From Actinoallomurus iriomotensis (lineage in GTDB: Bacteria > Actinomycetota > Actinomycetes > Streptosporangiales > Streptosporangiaceae): a stretch of DNA of 64,000 nucleotides. The stretch is from positions 518,468-582,467 of the forward strand of contig NZ_BSTJ01000007.1 of NCBI RefSeq assembly GCF_030269445.1, written 5' to 3'. Below, in pieces: positions 34,176 through 42,541 of the stretch. Position numbers and translations under genes: made by a program. Under the pieces are notes generated by a model that saw nothing but the letters and a program-made list of their open reading frames with translations, was not told where the DNA came from and did no database searches. Positions within the stretch are counted from its first letter, which is position 1. Each line of letters opens with the position of its first letter.

Positions 34176-34646
34176 CTAGGGCTTCGGCGGTACCTCGTAG
34201 TGGATGTCGTACTTCGCGGCGATCGGGTTGATCTTCGCCGGGTCCAGTGCGCCGTCGGTGAGTACCGACGGACCGGCCTCGAAGAGGTCGGCCAAATAGC
34301 ATTCCCATCCGCCGGGTGAGGAGATCTGCAGCACACGGGGCGGCGGATCGGAGGCGCGGCGCAGGGCGTGCGGCACCCCGTGCGGTAGCAGGACGAAGGA
34401 CCCCTTGGTCACCGTGAGACTCCGGTCGTCGAAGTCGACCCCGAGGTCGCCGTCCAGCACGTAGACGCACTCGTCCGCCACGTGGTGGGTGTGCCGGGGG
34501 ATGTCGCGCTCCAGGCGGACCTCCAGCAACGAGAACCGTCCTTCGGTGTCCTCGGTCATCGCCTTGACCGCGAACGCGGGGGGCATCGGTACACGGCCCG
34601 GCCGCGCCTCGCCGGGCTCGAGCACAAGGAAACGATCTTCAGACAT
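34176..34646 (-). CDS. Cupin-domain protein
   Basis: 156 residues. The cupin metal motif 1 is RHTHHVADECVYVLDGDLGV (His-x-His ... Glu ... Gly) and motif 2 is FVLLPHGVPHALRRA with its His, so a metal-binding jelly roll is likely. The order of residues resembles quercetinase/dioxygenase-like small cupins. It is divergent from a TetR gene with a palindrome between, so it is probably TetR-controlled. Substrate unknown. Confidence 0.86.
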   Translation of the reverse strand: MSEDRFLVLEPGEARPGRVPMPPAFAVKAMTEDTEGRFSLLEVRLERDIPRHTHHVADECVYVLDGDLGVDFDDRSLTVTKGSFVLLPHGVPHALRRASDPPPRVLQISSPGGWECYLADLFEAGPSVLTDGALDPAKINPIAAKYDIHYEVPPKP

Positions 34647-34675
34647 CGGTAGTATCCTCTTCGGTAGATAAATGG

Positions 34676-34696
34676 AATAGGAATCCGCTTCCGTTT
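34676..34696. promoter_or_regulatory. TetR operator candidate between cupin and TetR genes
   Basis: The palindrome AA-N2-GGAA-N5-TTCC-N2-TT spans 34676-34696, in the 78-bp divergent promoter region between the cupin gene (34646) and the TetR gene (34725). Position and symmetry fit autoregulation by the TetR protein plus repression of the cupin gene. Confidence 0.52.
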
Positions 34697-34724
34697 CGGG
34701 GAGCGTCGCAGAGGAGCGTCATCC

Positions 34725-35300
34725 TTGTCAAGGCCGCCATCCGCCAGCCGTAGACCGCGTGCCGACGCCGAGCGCAACCGCCTCCGCATACTGGACGCGG
34801 CGCGTACGCTCTTCGCCGAACGCGGCGCCGAGGTCCAGATGCCCGAGATCGCGCGGACCGCCGACGTCGGGATCGGCACCGTCTACCGGCACTTTCCGAC
34901 TCAGCGCGCGCTCATCGAGGCCGCCGCCGACCACCGGTTCGCCGAAATCCAGGACTTCGCCCGCACCGAATGCCTGGACAACGCGAGCCCGGGTACGGCG
35001 CTGGCGTGCTACCTACGTCACGTCGGAGAGGTCCTGGCGGGCGACCGGGGACTGTCCATCGCCATCGAAACGTCCCGTGCCACGCCCGGAAGCGAACCCC
35101 GGGGAACCGTACGCGCCGACCTTGAATCGACCGTGCGACTCCTGATCGAAAAAGACCAGGCCGCGGGAGCGCTCCGCGAAGACTGCACGGTCGGGGACGT
35201 CTACATGATCGCCGGCTCGCTCTCCGCGGCCATCCGCACCGGCAGCGGCGACTGGCGACGGCTCCTCGACCTGGTACTCGATGGCCTGCGCCCTTGCTGA
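34725..35300 (+). CDS. TetR-family transcriptional regulator
   Basis: 191 residues from a TTG start at 34725, eight bases after GAGGAG. The HTH is textbook: RILDAARTLFAERG, then EIARTADVGIGTVYRHFPTQRALIEA. The ligand domain is helical and the C-terminal pattern (SLSAAIRTGSGDWRRLLDLVLDGL) is of the SACE_7040/YcdC-like C-terminal type. It is divergent from the cupin gene and probably represses it until a small ligand binds. Confidence 0.92.
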   Translation: MSRPPSASRRPRADAERNRLRILDAARTLFAERGAEVQMPEIARTADVGIGTVYRHFPTQRALIEAAADHRFAEIQDFARTECLDNASPGTALACYLRHVGEVLAGDRGLSIAIETSRATPGSEPRGTVRADLESTVRLLIEKDQAAGALREDCTVGDVYMIAGSLSAAIRTGSGDWRRLLDLVLDGLRPC

Positions 35301-35360
35301 GCCGGGGTCGGCGGACCGGCGGGCGGACGCGGTCGGGAGCCGTGTTCGCCCGCCGGAGTT

Positions 35361-36209
35361 CTATGCGCCGATGGCGTAGCCGTCGCCGTACACCTTCCAG
35401 GTGAGCGGCGGGGTGAAGTCGAGATTTCCGTTGTTCAGGAAGACGCGCTGCTCGGTGTCGACGCGACTCGTGTCGCTGTGCGCCTCCTCGCGTTTCATCG
35501 CGACTTTCCGCGCGTCGAGGAACGCGTTGAGATAGGTGACCTCGCTGCCGCCCTGTGCCGGGGGCTCGGCCTTCGCCAGGGCGGCCGCGCGGATTCCGCC
35601 GAAGCTGTCCGCGTCATTTCCCGGCCCGTGCATGACCATGGCGTCGTAGTAGATGAACTGCCCGAGCGCCCGCAGGCCGTCGCTCTTCGCCTGCCGGACG
35701 GCGGGGTCGAAGTACGCCGAGTCGCGCTCGTCGTCCTGGGCCCGCTGGAACGCCGGGTCGGCGGCGGCCTTGCGCCAGGCGGCGGGAAATCCCGGGTCGA
35801 GGCCCTCGTGGGAGTCGGTGCCGTTCACCGCGCGCAGCGCCGGCAGGTACTCGGCGAGGGCGTTGCCCGGCTCCGCGTCGGTGTAGGCCTGGACGACCTT
35901 GAGCATGTCGCCGGTGCCGGAGCAGAAGCCGATGACGCCGCCGGTGTAGCCGCGCCCGTCGTCGATGTCCTCGATGTACTTGTACTGCGCCCGCCAGTCG
36001 AGCGAGGAGTTCTCCGCGCTGGAGACCACCTGCATGGCGATGTCCTTCTCGCGCGGGTCATTCAGGTCGACGGCCGTCGCCCGGGCGGAGAGCGCGGCCC
36101 GCGCTCTGGAGGGGTGCCCGTCACGGGGGAAGGTCAGCAGCGCGGACACACCACCGGCGAGAAGGACGGCGAGGGCGGCGATCGTCCATCGAGCGGATTT
36201 CCGTGGCAC
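35361..36209 (-). CDS. csn: Secreted chitosanase, glycoside hydrolase family 46
   Basis: 282 residues from GTG 36209. N-terminal signal/anchor (WTIAALAVLLAGGVSALLTF). Mature part has the GH46 pattern: catalytic Glu in VVSSAENSSLDW and catalytic Asp in IDDGRGYTGGVIGFCSGTGD, followed by YLPALRAV and GLRALGQFIYYDAMVMHGPG. Hydrolyses beta-1,4-linked glucosamine polymers outside the cell. Monocistronic. The mature length of about 240 matches the Streptomyces N174 enzyme. Confidence 0.95.
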   Translation of the reverse strand: MPRKSARWTIAALAVLLAGGVSALLTFPRDGHPSRARAALSARATAVDLNDPREKDIAMQVVSSAENSSLDWRAQYKYIEDIDDGRGYTGGVIGFCSGTGDMLKVVQAYTDAEPGNALAEYLPALRAVNGTDSHEGLDPGFPAAWRKAAADPAFQRAQDDERDSAYFDPAVRQAKSDGLRALGQFIYYDAMVMHGPGNDADSFGGIRAAALAKAEPPAQGGSEVTYLNAFLDARKVAMKREEAHSDTSRVDTEQRVFLNNGNLDFTPPLTWKVYGDGYAIGA

Positions 36210-36255
36210 GAATGATCCTGAGGGGCCGGGGGTGTACGGCGAATGGCGCTGGCGG

Positions 36256-36285
36256 ATGAAAGCATGAATTCTGGCTTGATGTCAA
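36256..36285 (-). promoter_or_regulatory. Possible promoter of chitosanase gene
   Basis: On the minus strand a perfect -35 hexamer TTGACA (36285-36280) is followed after 18 bases by TTTCAT (36261-36256), four of six matches to TATAAT. It lies about 50 bases above the GTG at 36209. Spacing is one base longer than ideal, so this is tentative. Confidence 0.35.
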
Positions 36286-36395
36286 CTATTCGGTAAGGAA
36301 GGTACTAATAACGGAAAGTAGTGCCGTAGCCAGAGTCGTGCGCCGTGTAATTGCCGACGGTGACAATTCCGCCGTCGTCGTCCGCCGCGCAGACC

Positions 36396-36899
36396 TCAGG
36401 GAAGGATGCCGCGGAGGAAGGCGGCCTGGCCGGCGTGCTGGGTGTCGTCGTTGATGACGCTGACGAGCCGCACGCCCAGCGTCACCGGCGGGTCCCACGC
36501 CTCGTCGACGACGCGGTCGAGGTCGGCGTCCTTCAGCCCGGCGACGTACCGCAGGGTCTGCTCGTGCACGGCGTCGTAGTAGCCGGTGAGGAGTTCGCCG
36601 GACTCGACGCGGACCGCCGCTACGGCCTCCGCGTCGTGACCGTACCCGGTGTCGGACGGCGGCAGCGGCAGGCCGAACCGCTCCGCCCACCCTCCGGCGG
36701 TCCACACCTGCTCGACGCCCGCCACGTCGGCGATGTGGTCGTCCTGCACGCGGGTCAGGTGCCAGACGAGCCACGCGATCGAGTTGGAGTCCTCCGTCAG
36801 GCGCGCGGCGAGCCGGTCCGGGGACAGGCCGTCCACGACCTCGTGCACGGTCTCGCGAACGCGTTCGAAGGCGTCGGTCAGCAGTTCGGCGCTGTTCAT
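36396..36899 (-). CDS. DinB-like/mycothiol-dependent metalloenzyme-type protein
   Basis: 167 residues from ATG 36899, preceded by GGAAGGGA; an upstream ATG would add 29 poorly coding residues. The pattern NSIAWLVWHLTRVQDDHIADV with its metal-binding His and the later VINDDTQHAGQAAFLRGIL (His) fits the DinB four-helix bundle with a three-His-type metal site. Many actinobacterial members act as mycothiol-dependent transferases; function here is not determinable. The gene is 83 bases downstream of a membrane protein gene on the same strand. Confidence 0.82.
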   Translation of the reverse strand: MNSAELLTDAFERVRETVHEVVDGLSPDRLAARLTEDSNSIAWLVWHLTRVQDDHIADVAGVEQVWTAGGWAERFGLPLPPSDTGYGHDAEAVAAVRVESGELLTGYYDAVHEQTLRYVAGLKDADLDRVVDEAWDPPVTLGVRLVSVINDDTQHAGQAAFLRGILP

Positions 36900-36982
36900 C
36901 GGCTTCGTTCCCTTCCTGGCCGTCATCGGTCCGCTCGCTTCGAGGATGCCAGGCGCGGGCGCGGCGCCGGGCCGCGGGTGGT

Positions 36983-37450
36983 TCAACGCACCTCGGCGGC
37001 CGCCGCTCGGATGAAGCCTTCGACCTGTCGCTCTGTACGCTCGCCGTGCTCCATCAGCTCGGTCGCGTCTTTGGCGCGGTGAATGTCGGCCACCGCATCG
37101 ATGGACTGGTCGGCGAGTTCGATCAGTCCCTGTTCATCGGCCAGGAGCTGGACGCGGTATCTCGCTCGCAACGCCACCGAGCGGAGACGCCCTTGCTCGA
37201 CCTCGAAGCGCTCCGGAAGAGGATGGGTGAGTTCCCCATGACGGTGCAGCCATACCTTCAGCTCTTCGTGCCGGTACTCCATGACCGCCTCGGCGAATGC
37301 GCTGTACGCCGACAAACGCTCCTGCCGCAGCCGCTCGTCCCGCGCGAACCGCTCGGCGCGCCCCGCGGTTCGTCGCTGGAAGACATAGGTCAGAGCCGAG
37401 CCGAGCAGCGTGCCGGCCACCGCGACCAGGCTCGTGAGCGCACCCCCCAT
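36983..37450 (-). CDS. Uncharacterised membrane-anchored coiled-coil protein
   Basis: 155 residues. A single N-terminal membrane helix (LTSLVAVAGTLLGSALTYVF, residues about 5-24) is followed by a basic segment and long amphipathic helices rich in Arg and Glu (RRTAGRAERFARDERLRQER), probably a cytoplasmic coiled coil. Similar small proteins are widespread in actinomycetes with no known role. It is divergent from the SDR gene at 37546. Confidence 0.72.
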   Translation of the reverse strand: MGGALTSLVAVAGTLLGSALTYVFQRRTAGRAERFARDERLRQERLSAYSAFAEAVMEYRHEELKVWLHRHGELTHPLPERFEVEQGRLRSVALRARYRVQLLADEQGLIELADQSIDAVADIHRAKDATELMEHGERTERQVEGFIRAAAAEVR

Positions 37451-37545
37451 GCCAATAGTGGATCACACCGGGCACCGGCATGGCGTCGGCGCGGGTGGGT
37501 AGCGGTGACCGTGGACGGAGAGGAACGTGACCGAGGGGGAGCTCG

Positions 37546-38559
37546 ATGGGCGGTAAGCGGGTCGTGGTGGTGACCGGCGCGAGTGGTGGAATCGGGCGTG
37601 CGGCGGCCCGCGCGTTCGGCGCCCAGGGTGACAAGGTCGCCCTGCTGGCACGGGGTGAGACCGGCCTGAACGCCGCCGCCGAGGACGTGCGCGCGGCCGG
37701 CGGTGAGGCGCTGGCCATTCCCACCGACATGGCCGACTTCGACCAGGTACGCGCCGCCGCCGAGCGTGCGGAGGCCGTGCTGGGCCCGATCGACGTGTGG
37801 GTGAATGTGGCGTTCAGCTCGGTGTTCTCCGAGTTCGTCGACATCGAGCCGGCCGAGTTCAAGCGGACCACCGAGGTCACCTACCTCGGCTTCGTTCACG
37901 GTACGAAGGTCGCGCTGGACCTCATGCTGCCGCGCGACCACGGCACGATCGTGCAGACCGGGTCGGCCCTGGCCAAACGCGGCATCCCGCTCCAGTCGGC
38001 GTACTGCGGCGCCAAGCACGCCGTCCAGGGCTTCCACGAGTCGCTGCGCACCGAGCTGCTGCACCGGGGCACCAACGTACGGACGACCATCGTGCACATG
38101 CCGGCGGTCAACACCCCGCAGTTCGACTGGGTGGAGTCGAAGCTGCCGAACCACGCCCAGCCGGTGCCCCCGATCTACCAGCCGGAGGTGGCCGCGCGGG
38201 CGCTGGTGTACGCCGCGGACCATCCGAATCGGCGGGAGTACTGGGTCGGCGGGAGCACCGTGGCGACCCTGCTGGCGAACCGGGTCATCCCGGGCCTGCT
38301 GGACCGCTACCTCGCCCGTACGGGCTTTGACTCCCAGCAGACCGACCAGCCGCGCGACCCGCACCAGCCGGCCAACCTGTGGAAACCCGCCGACGGCAAG
38401 GACGGCCACGACTACGGCGCGCACGGCGACTTCGACGACAGGGCCCATCCGCGCAGCTACCAGCTGTGGGCCGCGCAGCACCGGGTCGCCCTCGCGACGG
38501 CCGCGGGCGCGGCACTGGGCCTGGCCGGCCTGGGCCTGCTGCGGGGCCGGTGCCGGTGA
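37546..38559 (+). CDS. Short-chain dehydrogenase/reductase with C-terminal membrane tail
   Basis: 337 residues. NAD(P)-binding TGASGGIGRAAARAFG (residues about 9-24), the NVAF variant of NNAG (VWVNVAFSSVF), the catalytic Ser in VQTGSALAKRGIP and YCGAKHA with Tyr-x-x-x-Lys. The 85-residue C-terminal extension has no SDR homologue and ends in a hydrophobic helix VALATAAGAALGLAGLGLL, likely a membrane anchor. Its stop overlaps the next gene start (GTGA). Substrate unknown; a lipid-like or envelope substrate fits the anchor. Confidence 0.88.
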   Translation: MGGKRVVVVTGASGGIGRAAARAFGAQGDKVALLARGETGLNAAAEDVRAAGGEALAIPTDMADFDQVRAAAERAEAVLGPIDVWVNVAFSSVFSEFVDIEPAEFKRTTEVTYLGFVHGTKVALDLMLPRDHGTIVQTGSALAKRGIPLQSAYCGAKHAVQGFHESLRTELLHRGTNVRTTIVHMPAVNTPQFDWVESKLPNHAQPVPPIYQPEVAARALVYAADHPNRREYWVGGSTVATLLANRVIPGLLDRYLARTGFDSQQTDQPRDPHQPANLWKPADGKDGHDYGAHGDFDDRAHPRSYQLWAAQHRVALATAAGAALGLAGLGLLRGRCR

Positions 38560-38900
38560 GGGGCCTCGCGGCGGCGCGGCTCGCGTGGGGCGGGCTGCTC
38601 GTGACCAGGCCGGACCTGGTCCTGGGTACGCTCACGGGCCGTCCGGCGACGCGGTCGCAGACACGGGTCCTGCGGGTGCTCGGCACCCGCCACCTCCTGC
38701 AGGCGGGCGTCGAGCTGGCCCGTCCGACACGTGGTCTCGCCCGCGCGGGCGTGGCGGTGGACCTGCTCCACGCGGCGACGTGCGCGGGTGCGGTGGCGCT
38801 CCTGCCGACCTGGCGACGGGCGGCCCTGATCGACGGTACGGGCGCGGTGGTCTTCGCCACGGGCGGCCTGACCCGCGCCCGCCTTCCGTCGACCCCCTAG
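38556..38900 (+). CDS. Small hydrophobic protein coupled to SDR gene
   Basis: 114 residues from GTG 38556 (GTGA overlap with the SDR stop). Contains three or four short hydrophobic stretches (RLAWGGLLVTRPDLVLG, VAVDLLHAATCAGAVALL, TGAVVFATGGL) and no charged catalytic motif. It looks like a small membrane protein of unknown role, conserved enough in arrangement to be translationally coupled. It converges on the Rho-N/SAP-like gene (4-bp overlap). Confidence 0.65.
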   Translation: MRGLAAARLAWGGLLVTRPDLVLGTLTGRPATRSQTRVLRVLGTRHLLQAGVELARPTRGLARAGVAVDLLHAATCAGAVALLPTWRRAALIDGTGAVVFATGGLTRARLPSTP

Positions 38901-39154
38901 TGGTCGCGCAGGGCCTTGACGAGCTGAGCCTTCGTCATCGTGGAGCGGCCCTTGACGCCGATCTCGCGGGCGCGCTTGACCAGGTCATCCTTGCTCCAGT
39001 CGTCGTACGACGGGCTCTTGCCGCCCTTCTTGCCGACCGAGGAGCGTGAGCTGCCCGCCGACGCGTTGGCGATCCGGGCGGCCTTCTCCTTGCTCTCGCC
39101 CTTGTCGCGGAGCTTCTGGTAGGTCTTCTCGTCCTTGATCTGTGCTCTCGGCAT
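38897..39154 (-). CDS. Small basic protein with Rho-N/SAP-like nucleic-acid-binding tail
   Basis: 85 residues from ATG 39154 (AAAGGAG upstream). N-terminal half is lysine-rich (KDEKTYQKLRDKGESKEKAA), then a Gly/Ser/Lys linker and a C-terminal helix-extended loop-helix (WSKDDLVKRAREIGVKGRS, TKAQLVKALRDH) typical of SAP/Rho-N motifs that bind DNA or RNA. Common in actinomycetes; role unknown. Divergent from topoisomerase IB, an intriguing pairing of two DNA-interacting proteins. Confidence 0.8.
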   Translation of the reverse strand: MPRAQIKDEKTYQKLRDKGESKEKAARIANASAGSSRSSVGKKGGKSPSYDDWSKDDLVKRAREIGVKGRSTMTKAQLVKALRDH

Positions 39155-39302
39155 CGAGGTGCTCCTTTCGCGGTCGGCCGTCACGCGTTCGCCTACCCGC
39201 TCTGTGCGTTTCACACCTGCTGACGGGTACGCGCCGGCGCGGTGATAGGCAGGAAGAGAGGCGGGTAACGCGAAGAGGGTGAGTGACACGCAGGAGGACG
39301 TC

Positions 39303-40337
39303 GTGACGGTCGAGCTCGCGCGCAGCGACCTCGGCGGCCCCGGCATCCGCCGGAGGCGGTGCGGACGCGGGTTCCGCTACTTCGACGGAGAGGCCGTCGC
39401 GATCAAGGACCCCGAGACGCTCGCCCGCGTGAAGGCGCTGGTGATCCCCCCGGCGTGGGAGGACGTGTGGATCAGCCCCGACGAGAACGGGCACATCCAG
39501 GCCGTCGGCACCGACGCGGCGGGCCGGCGGCAGTACCGTTACCACGACCGGTGGCGTGAGCAGCGCGACCGGGAGAAGCACGACCGGATGCTGGCGTTCG
39601 GCGCCGCCCTGCCCCGGGTCCGCGAGCGGGTGGAGCGCCACCTGAGCGGGTCCGGGCTGAGCCGCGAACGCGTGCTCGCCGCCGCGATACGCCTGATCGA
39701 CCTTGGCTTCTTCCGGCCGGGCGGCGAGGAGTACGCCGCGGAGAACGGCACGTACGGCCTGGCGACGATCCGCCGCGAGCACGTGACGTGCTCCCACGGA
39801 GAGATCGTCTTCGACTACACCGCCAAGGGCGCCAAGGAGCGCGAGCAGGCCCTCGTCGACGACCAGGTCATGGCCGTCGTACGAAGCCTGAAGCGGCGGC
39901 GGAGCGGCGGGGACGAGCTGCTGGCCTACCGGAGCGGTCCGCGCTGGCACGACGTCACCGCCGGGGACATCAACGACTACCTCCGGGAGATCTCCGACGG
40001 CGACTTCACCGCCAAGGACTTCCGCACCTGGCACGCCACCGTGCTCGCCGCGGTGGGACTCGCCGTCTCCAAACCGGCCGCGACCAGCGAGAACGCGCGC
40101 AAGCGTGCGGTCGTCCGGGTGGTCCGCGAGGTCTCGGAGTACCTCGGCAACACCCCCGCCGTCGCACGGGCCTCCTACATCGACCCGCGGATCATCGAGC
40201 TGTACGAGCAGGGCATCACGATCGAGCCGGCGCTCGCCGACCTCGGCAAGGGACGCGACCTCGGCGAGCTCGCCACGCGCGGGCCGGCGGAGAAGGCCGT
40301 CTGGGAGATCCTCACCGACCACGGCGGTTCATCGTGA
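39303..40337 (+). CDS. DNA topoisomerase IB (poxvirus-like)
   Basis: 344 residues from GTG 39303, which has AGGAGG six bases upstream; a GTG at 39279 is an alternative. Core features: CGRGFRYFDG at the N-terminus, IPPAWEDVWISPDENGHIQA, the Arg-Arg/Lys region RKDF-type (TAKDFRTWHATVLAA) and the catalytic Tyr in ARASYIDPRIIELY. It relaxes supercoils through a 3'-phosphotyrosine intermediate. Bacterial IB enzymes are common in actinobacteria. It ends nine bases inside the converging Ppx/GppA gene. Confidence 0.92.
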   Translation: MTVELARSDLGGPGIRRRRCGRGFRYFDGEAVAIKDPETLARVKALVIPPAWEDVWISPDENGHIQAVGTDAAGRRQYRYHDRWREQRDREKHDRMLAFGAALPRVRERVERHLSGSGLSRERVLAAAIRLIDLGFFRPGGEEYAAENGTYGLATIRREHVTCSHGEIVFDYTAKGAKEREQALVDDQVMAVVRSLKRRRSGGDELLAYRSGPRWHDVTAGDINDYLREISDGDFTAKDFRTWHATVLAAVGLAVSKPAATSENARKRAVVRVVREVSEYLGNTPAVARASYIDPRIIELYEQGITIEPALADLGKGRDLGELATRGPAEKAVWEILTDHGGSS

Positions 40338-41381
40338 CCGGCCCGCGGCGACCGTGGCGTTCCGGCCGGCCCGCTCCCGGGCGTACGCCGGCGGGGGACG
40401 CCGACGGCCGAAGGAGTGCTGGATCAGGCCGCCCAGCTCGTCGGTGACCGTGAGCGCCGGGGAGGTCCGCGTGCGGCGGACCGCGATCCCCTCGCGCAGG
40501 GCCCACGGGCAGACCTCGGCGTCCTCTAAGCCGAGCGTCGTCATCAGGGCCTCGGCCAGGATCGCTCCCGCGACGAGCTGGTGCACCCGGCTCTTCGCGA
40601 CGCCCGGCAGCCGGGCCCGGCGCCGGTCGTCGTACGCGGCGAGCTCGGGGATCCGCTCGCGCAGCAGGTCAAGGCTCAGCACCCGGCGCGCGTACGGGCC
40701 GGCGGCGCCTCCCGGCGCACCGGTCAGGCGGGCGAGCTGCTTGAAGGTCTTGGACGTCGCCACCACCCGCCGCGCCGGGGGCAGGCCGCGGATCCGCCCG
40801 CCGACCTCGGCCAGGCGCTCGTACACGAGCCGCCGCAGCAGCCGTACGTCGCGGGGAGACGGCGGGTCGCCCGGCAGGTACGCGCGGGTCAGCCGGCCGG
40901 CGCCCAGCGGCAGGGACAGGGCGAGCGCCGGCTCCTCGCCGTCGCCGTAGGCGAGTTCGGTGGTCCCGCCGCCGATGTCCATCAGCAGCATCCGCCCGGC
41001 GGAGCAGCCGTACCAGGCGCGGGCGGCCAGGAAGGTCAGGCGCGCGTCGTCCCGGCCGGACAGGTGTCCCAGCCGGATCCCGGTCTCGGCCGCCACCCGT
41101 TCGAGAATCGGCTCCCGGTTGGCCGCGTCGCGGACCGTCGAGGTGGCGAACGCGATCAGCTCGTCGAGGTGCTCGTCCTCGGCCGCCCGCGCGGTCGCGC
41201 CGACCGCCTCGACCAGGCGCTCGACGGCCGGTGCCCCGATCCGCCCGTCCGGGGTGATCGCGTCGGCGAGCAGCGTCGGGTGCTTGACCGACCGGACCGG
41301 CCGAGGCGGCCGCCCGGGCCGGAGTTCCACGATCTTCAGGTGGGCGGAGTTCGATCCGACGTCGAGGACACCGATGCGCAT
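40329..41381 (-). CDS. Ppx/GppA-family exopolyphosphatase-like phosphatase
   Basis: 350 residues with the ASKHA fold: phosphate-1 motif IGVLDVGSNSAHLKIVEL at the N-terminus, phosphate-2 motif LMDIGGGTTELAYGDG in the middle and a later GAILAEAL helix. Actinobacteria usually have two such proteins (Ppx1/Ppx2); this shorter form matches the ones that act on polyphosphate or pppGpp. Convergent with topoisomerase IB. Confidence 0.9.
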   Translation of the reverse strand: MRIGVLDVGSNSAHLKIVELRPGRPPRPVRSVKHPTLLADAITPDGRIGAPAVERLVEAVGATARAAEDEHLDELIAFATSTVRDAANREPILERVAAETGIRLGHLSGRDDARLTFLAARAWYGCSAGRMLLMDIGGGTTELAYGDGEEPALALSLPLGAGRLTRAYLPGDPPSPRDVRLLRRLVYERLAEVGGRIRGLPPARRVVATSKTFKQLARLTGAPGGAAGPYARRVLSLDLLRERIPELAAYDDRRRARLPGVAKSRVHQLVAGAILAEALMTTLGLEDAEVCPWALREGIAVRRTRTSPALTVTDELGGLIQHSFGRRRPPPAYARERAGRNATVAAGRSR

Positions 41382-41451
41382 GGGTAACGCTCTACCCGCC
41401 GCGCCGGAATCTCACCCAGGAGGCCCGGCGCGACCCAGGTTACGGACGTGA

Positions 41452-41691
41452 CTAAACGTTCTTCCGGTGCTCCTCGGGAGCGTCCTGACGCGGGGCCTCA
41501 CCGGTCAGGATGTTCTGCCCCGGGTCGCCGTGGATCGCCCCGCCCGAGACCGGGCCGCGCTTGAGCCTGCCGCCCGGGTCCTTGCTCTTCATCGGGTGCC
41601 GGTTCGCTCGCACGGTCATGAAGATCCAGCCGATCAGGACGATCACGATCAGGATGAGCCCGATGACCGCCAGAATCCCGATATTGCTCAT
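41452..41691 (-). CDS. Small single-span membrane protein
   Basis: 79 residues from ATG 41691 (GAGAGGAGG upstream). One membrane helix (ILAVIGLILIVIVLIGWIF, about residues 5-23) and a polar tail with KSKDPGGRLKRGPVSGG. Similar to the short DUF6479-like actinobacterial membrane proteins; no function known. It lies between the Ppx gene and the four-gene cassette, both also minus strand, but is separated by gaps of 50-70 bases. Confidence 0.72.
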   Translation of the reverse strand: MSNIGILAVIGLILIVIVLIGWIFMTVRANRHPMKSKDPGGRLKRGPVSGGAIHGDPGQNILTGEAPRQDAPEEHRKNV

Positions 41692-41740
41692 GAGGCCTCC
41701 TCTCGCCTGGAGCCCTACCCAGCGGCCGCCGTTCATGCGC

Positions 41741-42541
41741 TCAGCCGAGCGTGGTGAGGAGGTGGCCGAAGCCCTGCGGTGCCCGGTAGCGGCGCCGCGC
41801 GGAGGTGATGACCTCGACCTGCGGAGTGTGCAGCACGCGGTGGCCGGCGGCGGTCATCGCGGCGACGAGCGCGCGATCCTCGCCCGTGCGGACCGGCGGG
41901 AATCCGCCGGACGTGACGTACGCGTGCGCGGTGAAGCCGAGGTTCGCGCCGTGCACGGGAGCGGGGTCGCGCGCGTAGTGGCCGGCGTAGGCGGCGACCC
42001 GCCGGGGCGGATGCCCCGCCCAGTCCGTGACCTTGACCGTGCCGACGACCGCGTCCCAGCCCCGCGCCGCGTACCGCAGCTGGGAGTCGAGCCAGTCCGC
42101 CGGCACCAGCGTGTCGGCGTCGGTGGTGGCCACCCACGACACCCCGTGCCGCAGCAGCGCCCGGACGCCGGCCGCGCGGGCGACGCCGACGTTGCGCGCG
42201 GCGATCTCCACGACCTGCGCCCCGTGCCGGCGGGCCACCTCGGCCGTACGGTCGGTGCAGGCGTCGGCGACGACCACGACCAGGGCGTCACGGAGCGCGG
42301 CCAGGCAGGCCGGCAGCCGTTCCTGTTCGTCGTGCGCGGGCACCACCACGCCCGCTCGGGCTTTTTGGTCGCGTCCGCTCCTCACTCGTTCCGCGGGCGG
42401 CTCGTCCCTCACCGACCACTCCACTCGCTCCGTCGCTCCCGCTCGGGTTTCCTGGTCGCGTCCGCTCCTCACTCGTTCCGCGGGCGGCTCGTCCCTCACC
42501 GACCACTCCACTCGCTCCGTCGCTCCCGCTCGGGTGATCAC
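41741..42541 (-). CDS. Family 2 glycosyltransferase with repeat-derived N-terminal extension
   Basis: 266 residues from GTG 42541 (GTGA overlap with the methyltransferase stop). After three residues comes a 29-residue unit repeated twice, rich in Arg/Glu, encoded by an 87-bp tandem DNA repeat; only from about residue 66 (AGVVVPAHDEQERLPACL) does the GT2 domain begin. GT-A features follow: VVVADACTDRTAEVARRHGA, the DxD-type ATTDADTLVPADW and the late acceptor-site TGEDRALVAAM. Last gene of the four-gene cassette. The sugar and acceptor are unknown. Confidence 0.85.
   Translation of the reverse strand: MITRAGATERVEWSVRDEPPAERVRSGRDQETRAGATERVEWSVRDEPPAERVRSGRDQKARAGVVVPAHDEQERLPACLAALRDALVVVVADACTDRTAEVARRHGAQVVEIAARNVGVARAAGVRALLRHGVSWVATTDADTLVPADWLDSQLRYAARGWDAVVGTVKVTDWAGHPPRRVAAYAGHYARDPAPVHGANLGFTAHAYVTSGGFPPVRTGEDRALVAAMTAAGHRVLHTPQVEVITSARRRYRAPQGFGHLLTTLG
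42351..42534. repeat. In-frame 87-bp tandem repeat inside the glycosyltransferase start
   Basis: Two full copies of an 87-bp unit (42351-42437 and 42438-42524) plus ten bases of a third are present, almost identical. Each unit holds TCCGCTCCTCACTCGTTCCG and CACTCCACTCGCTCCGTCGC. As 87 is 29 codons, the insertion kept the reading frame. On the minus strand the unit encodes GATERVEWSVRDEPPAERVR, without resemblance to a domain. Confidence 0.93.

Noticed and set aside
42351..42534. Recent sequencing error as the source of the repeat
   Set aside because: Two copies are near-identical but with base differences (CTTTTTGG against TTTCCTGG), and the frame is kept; a real duplication is more likely.
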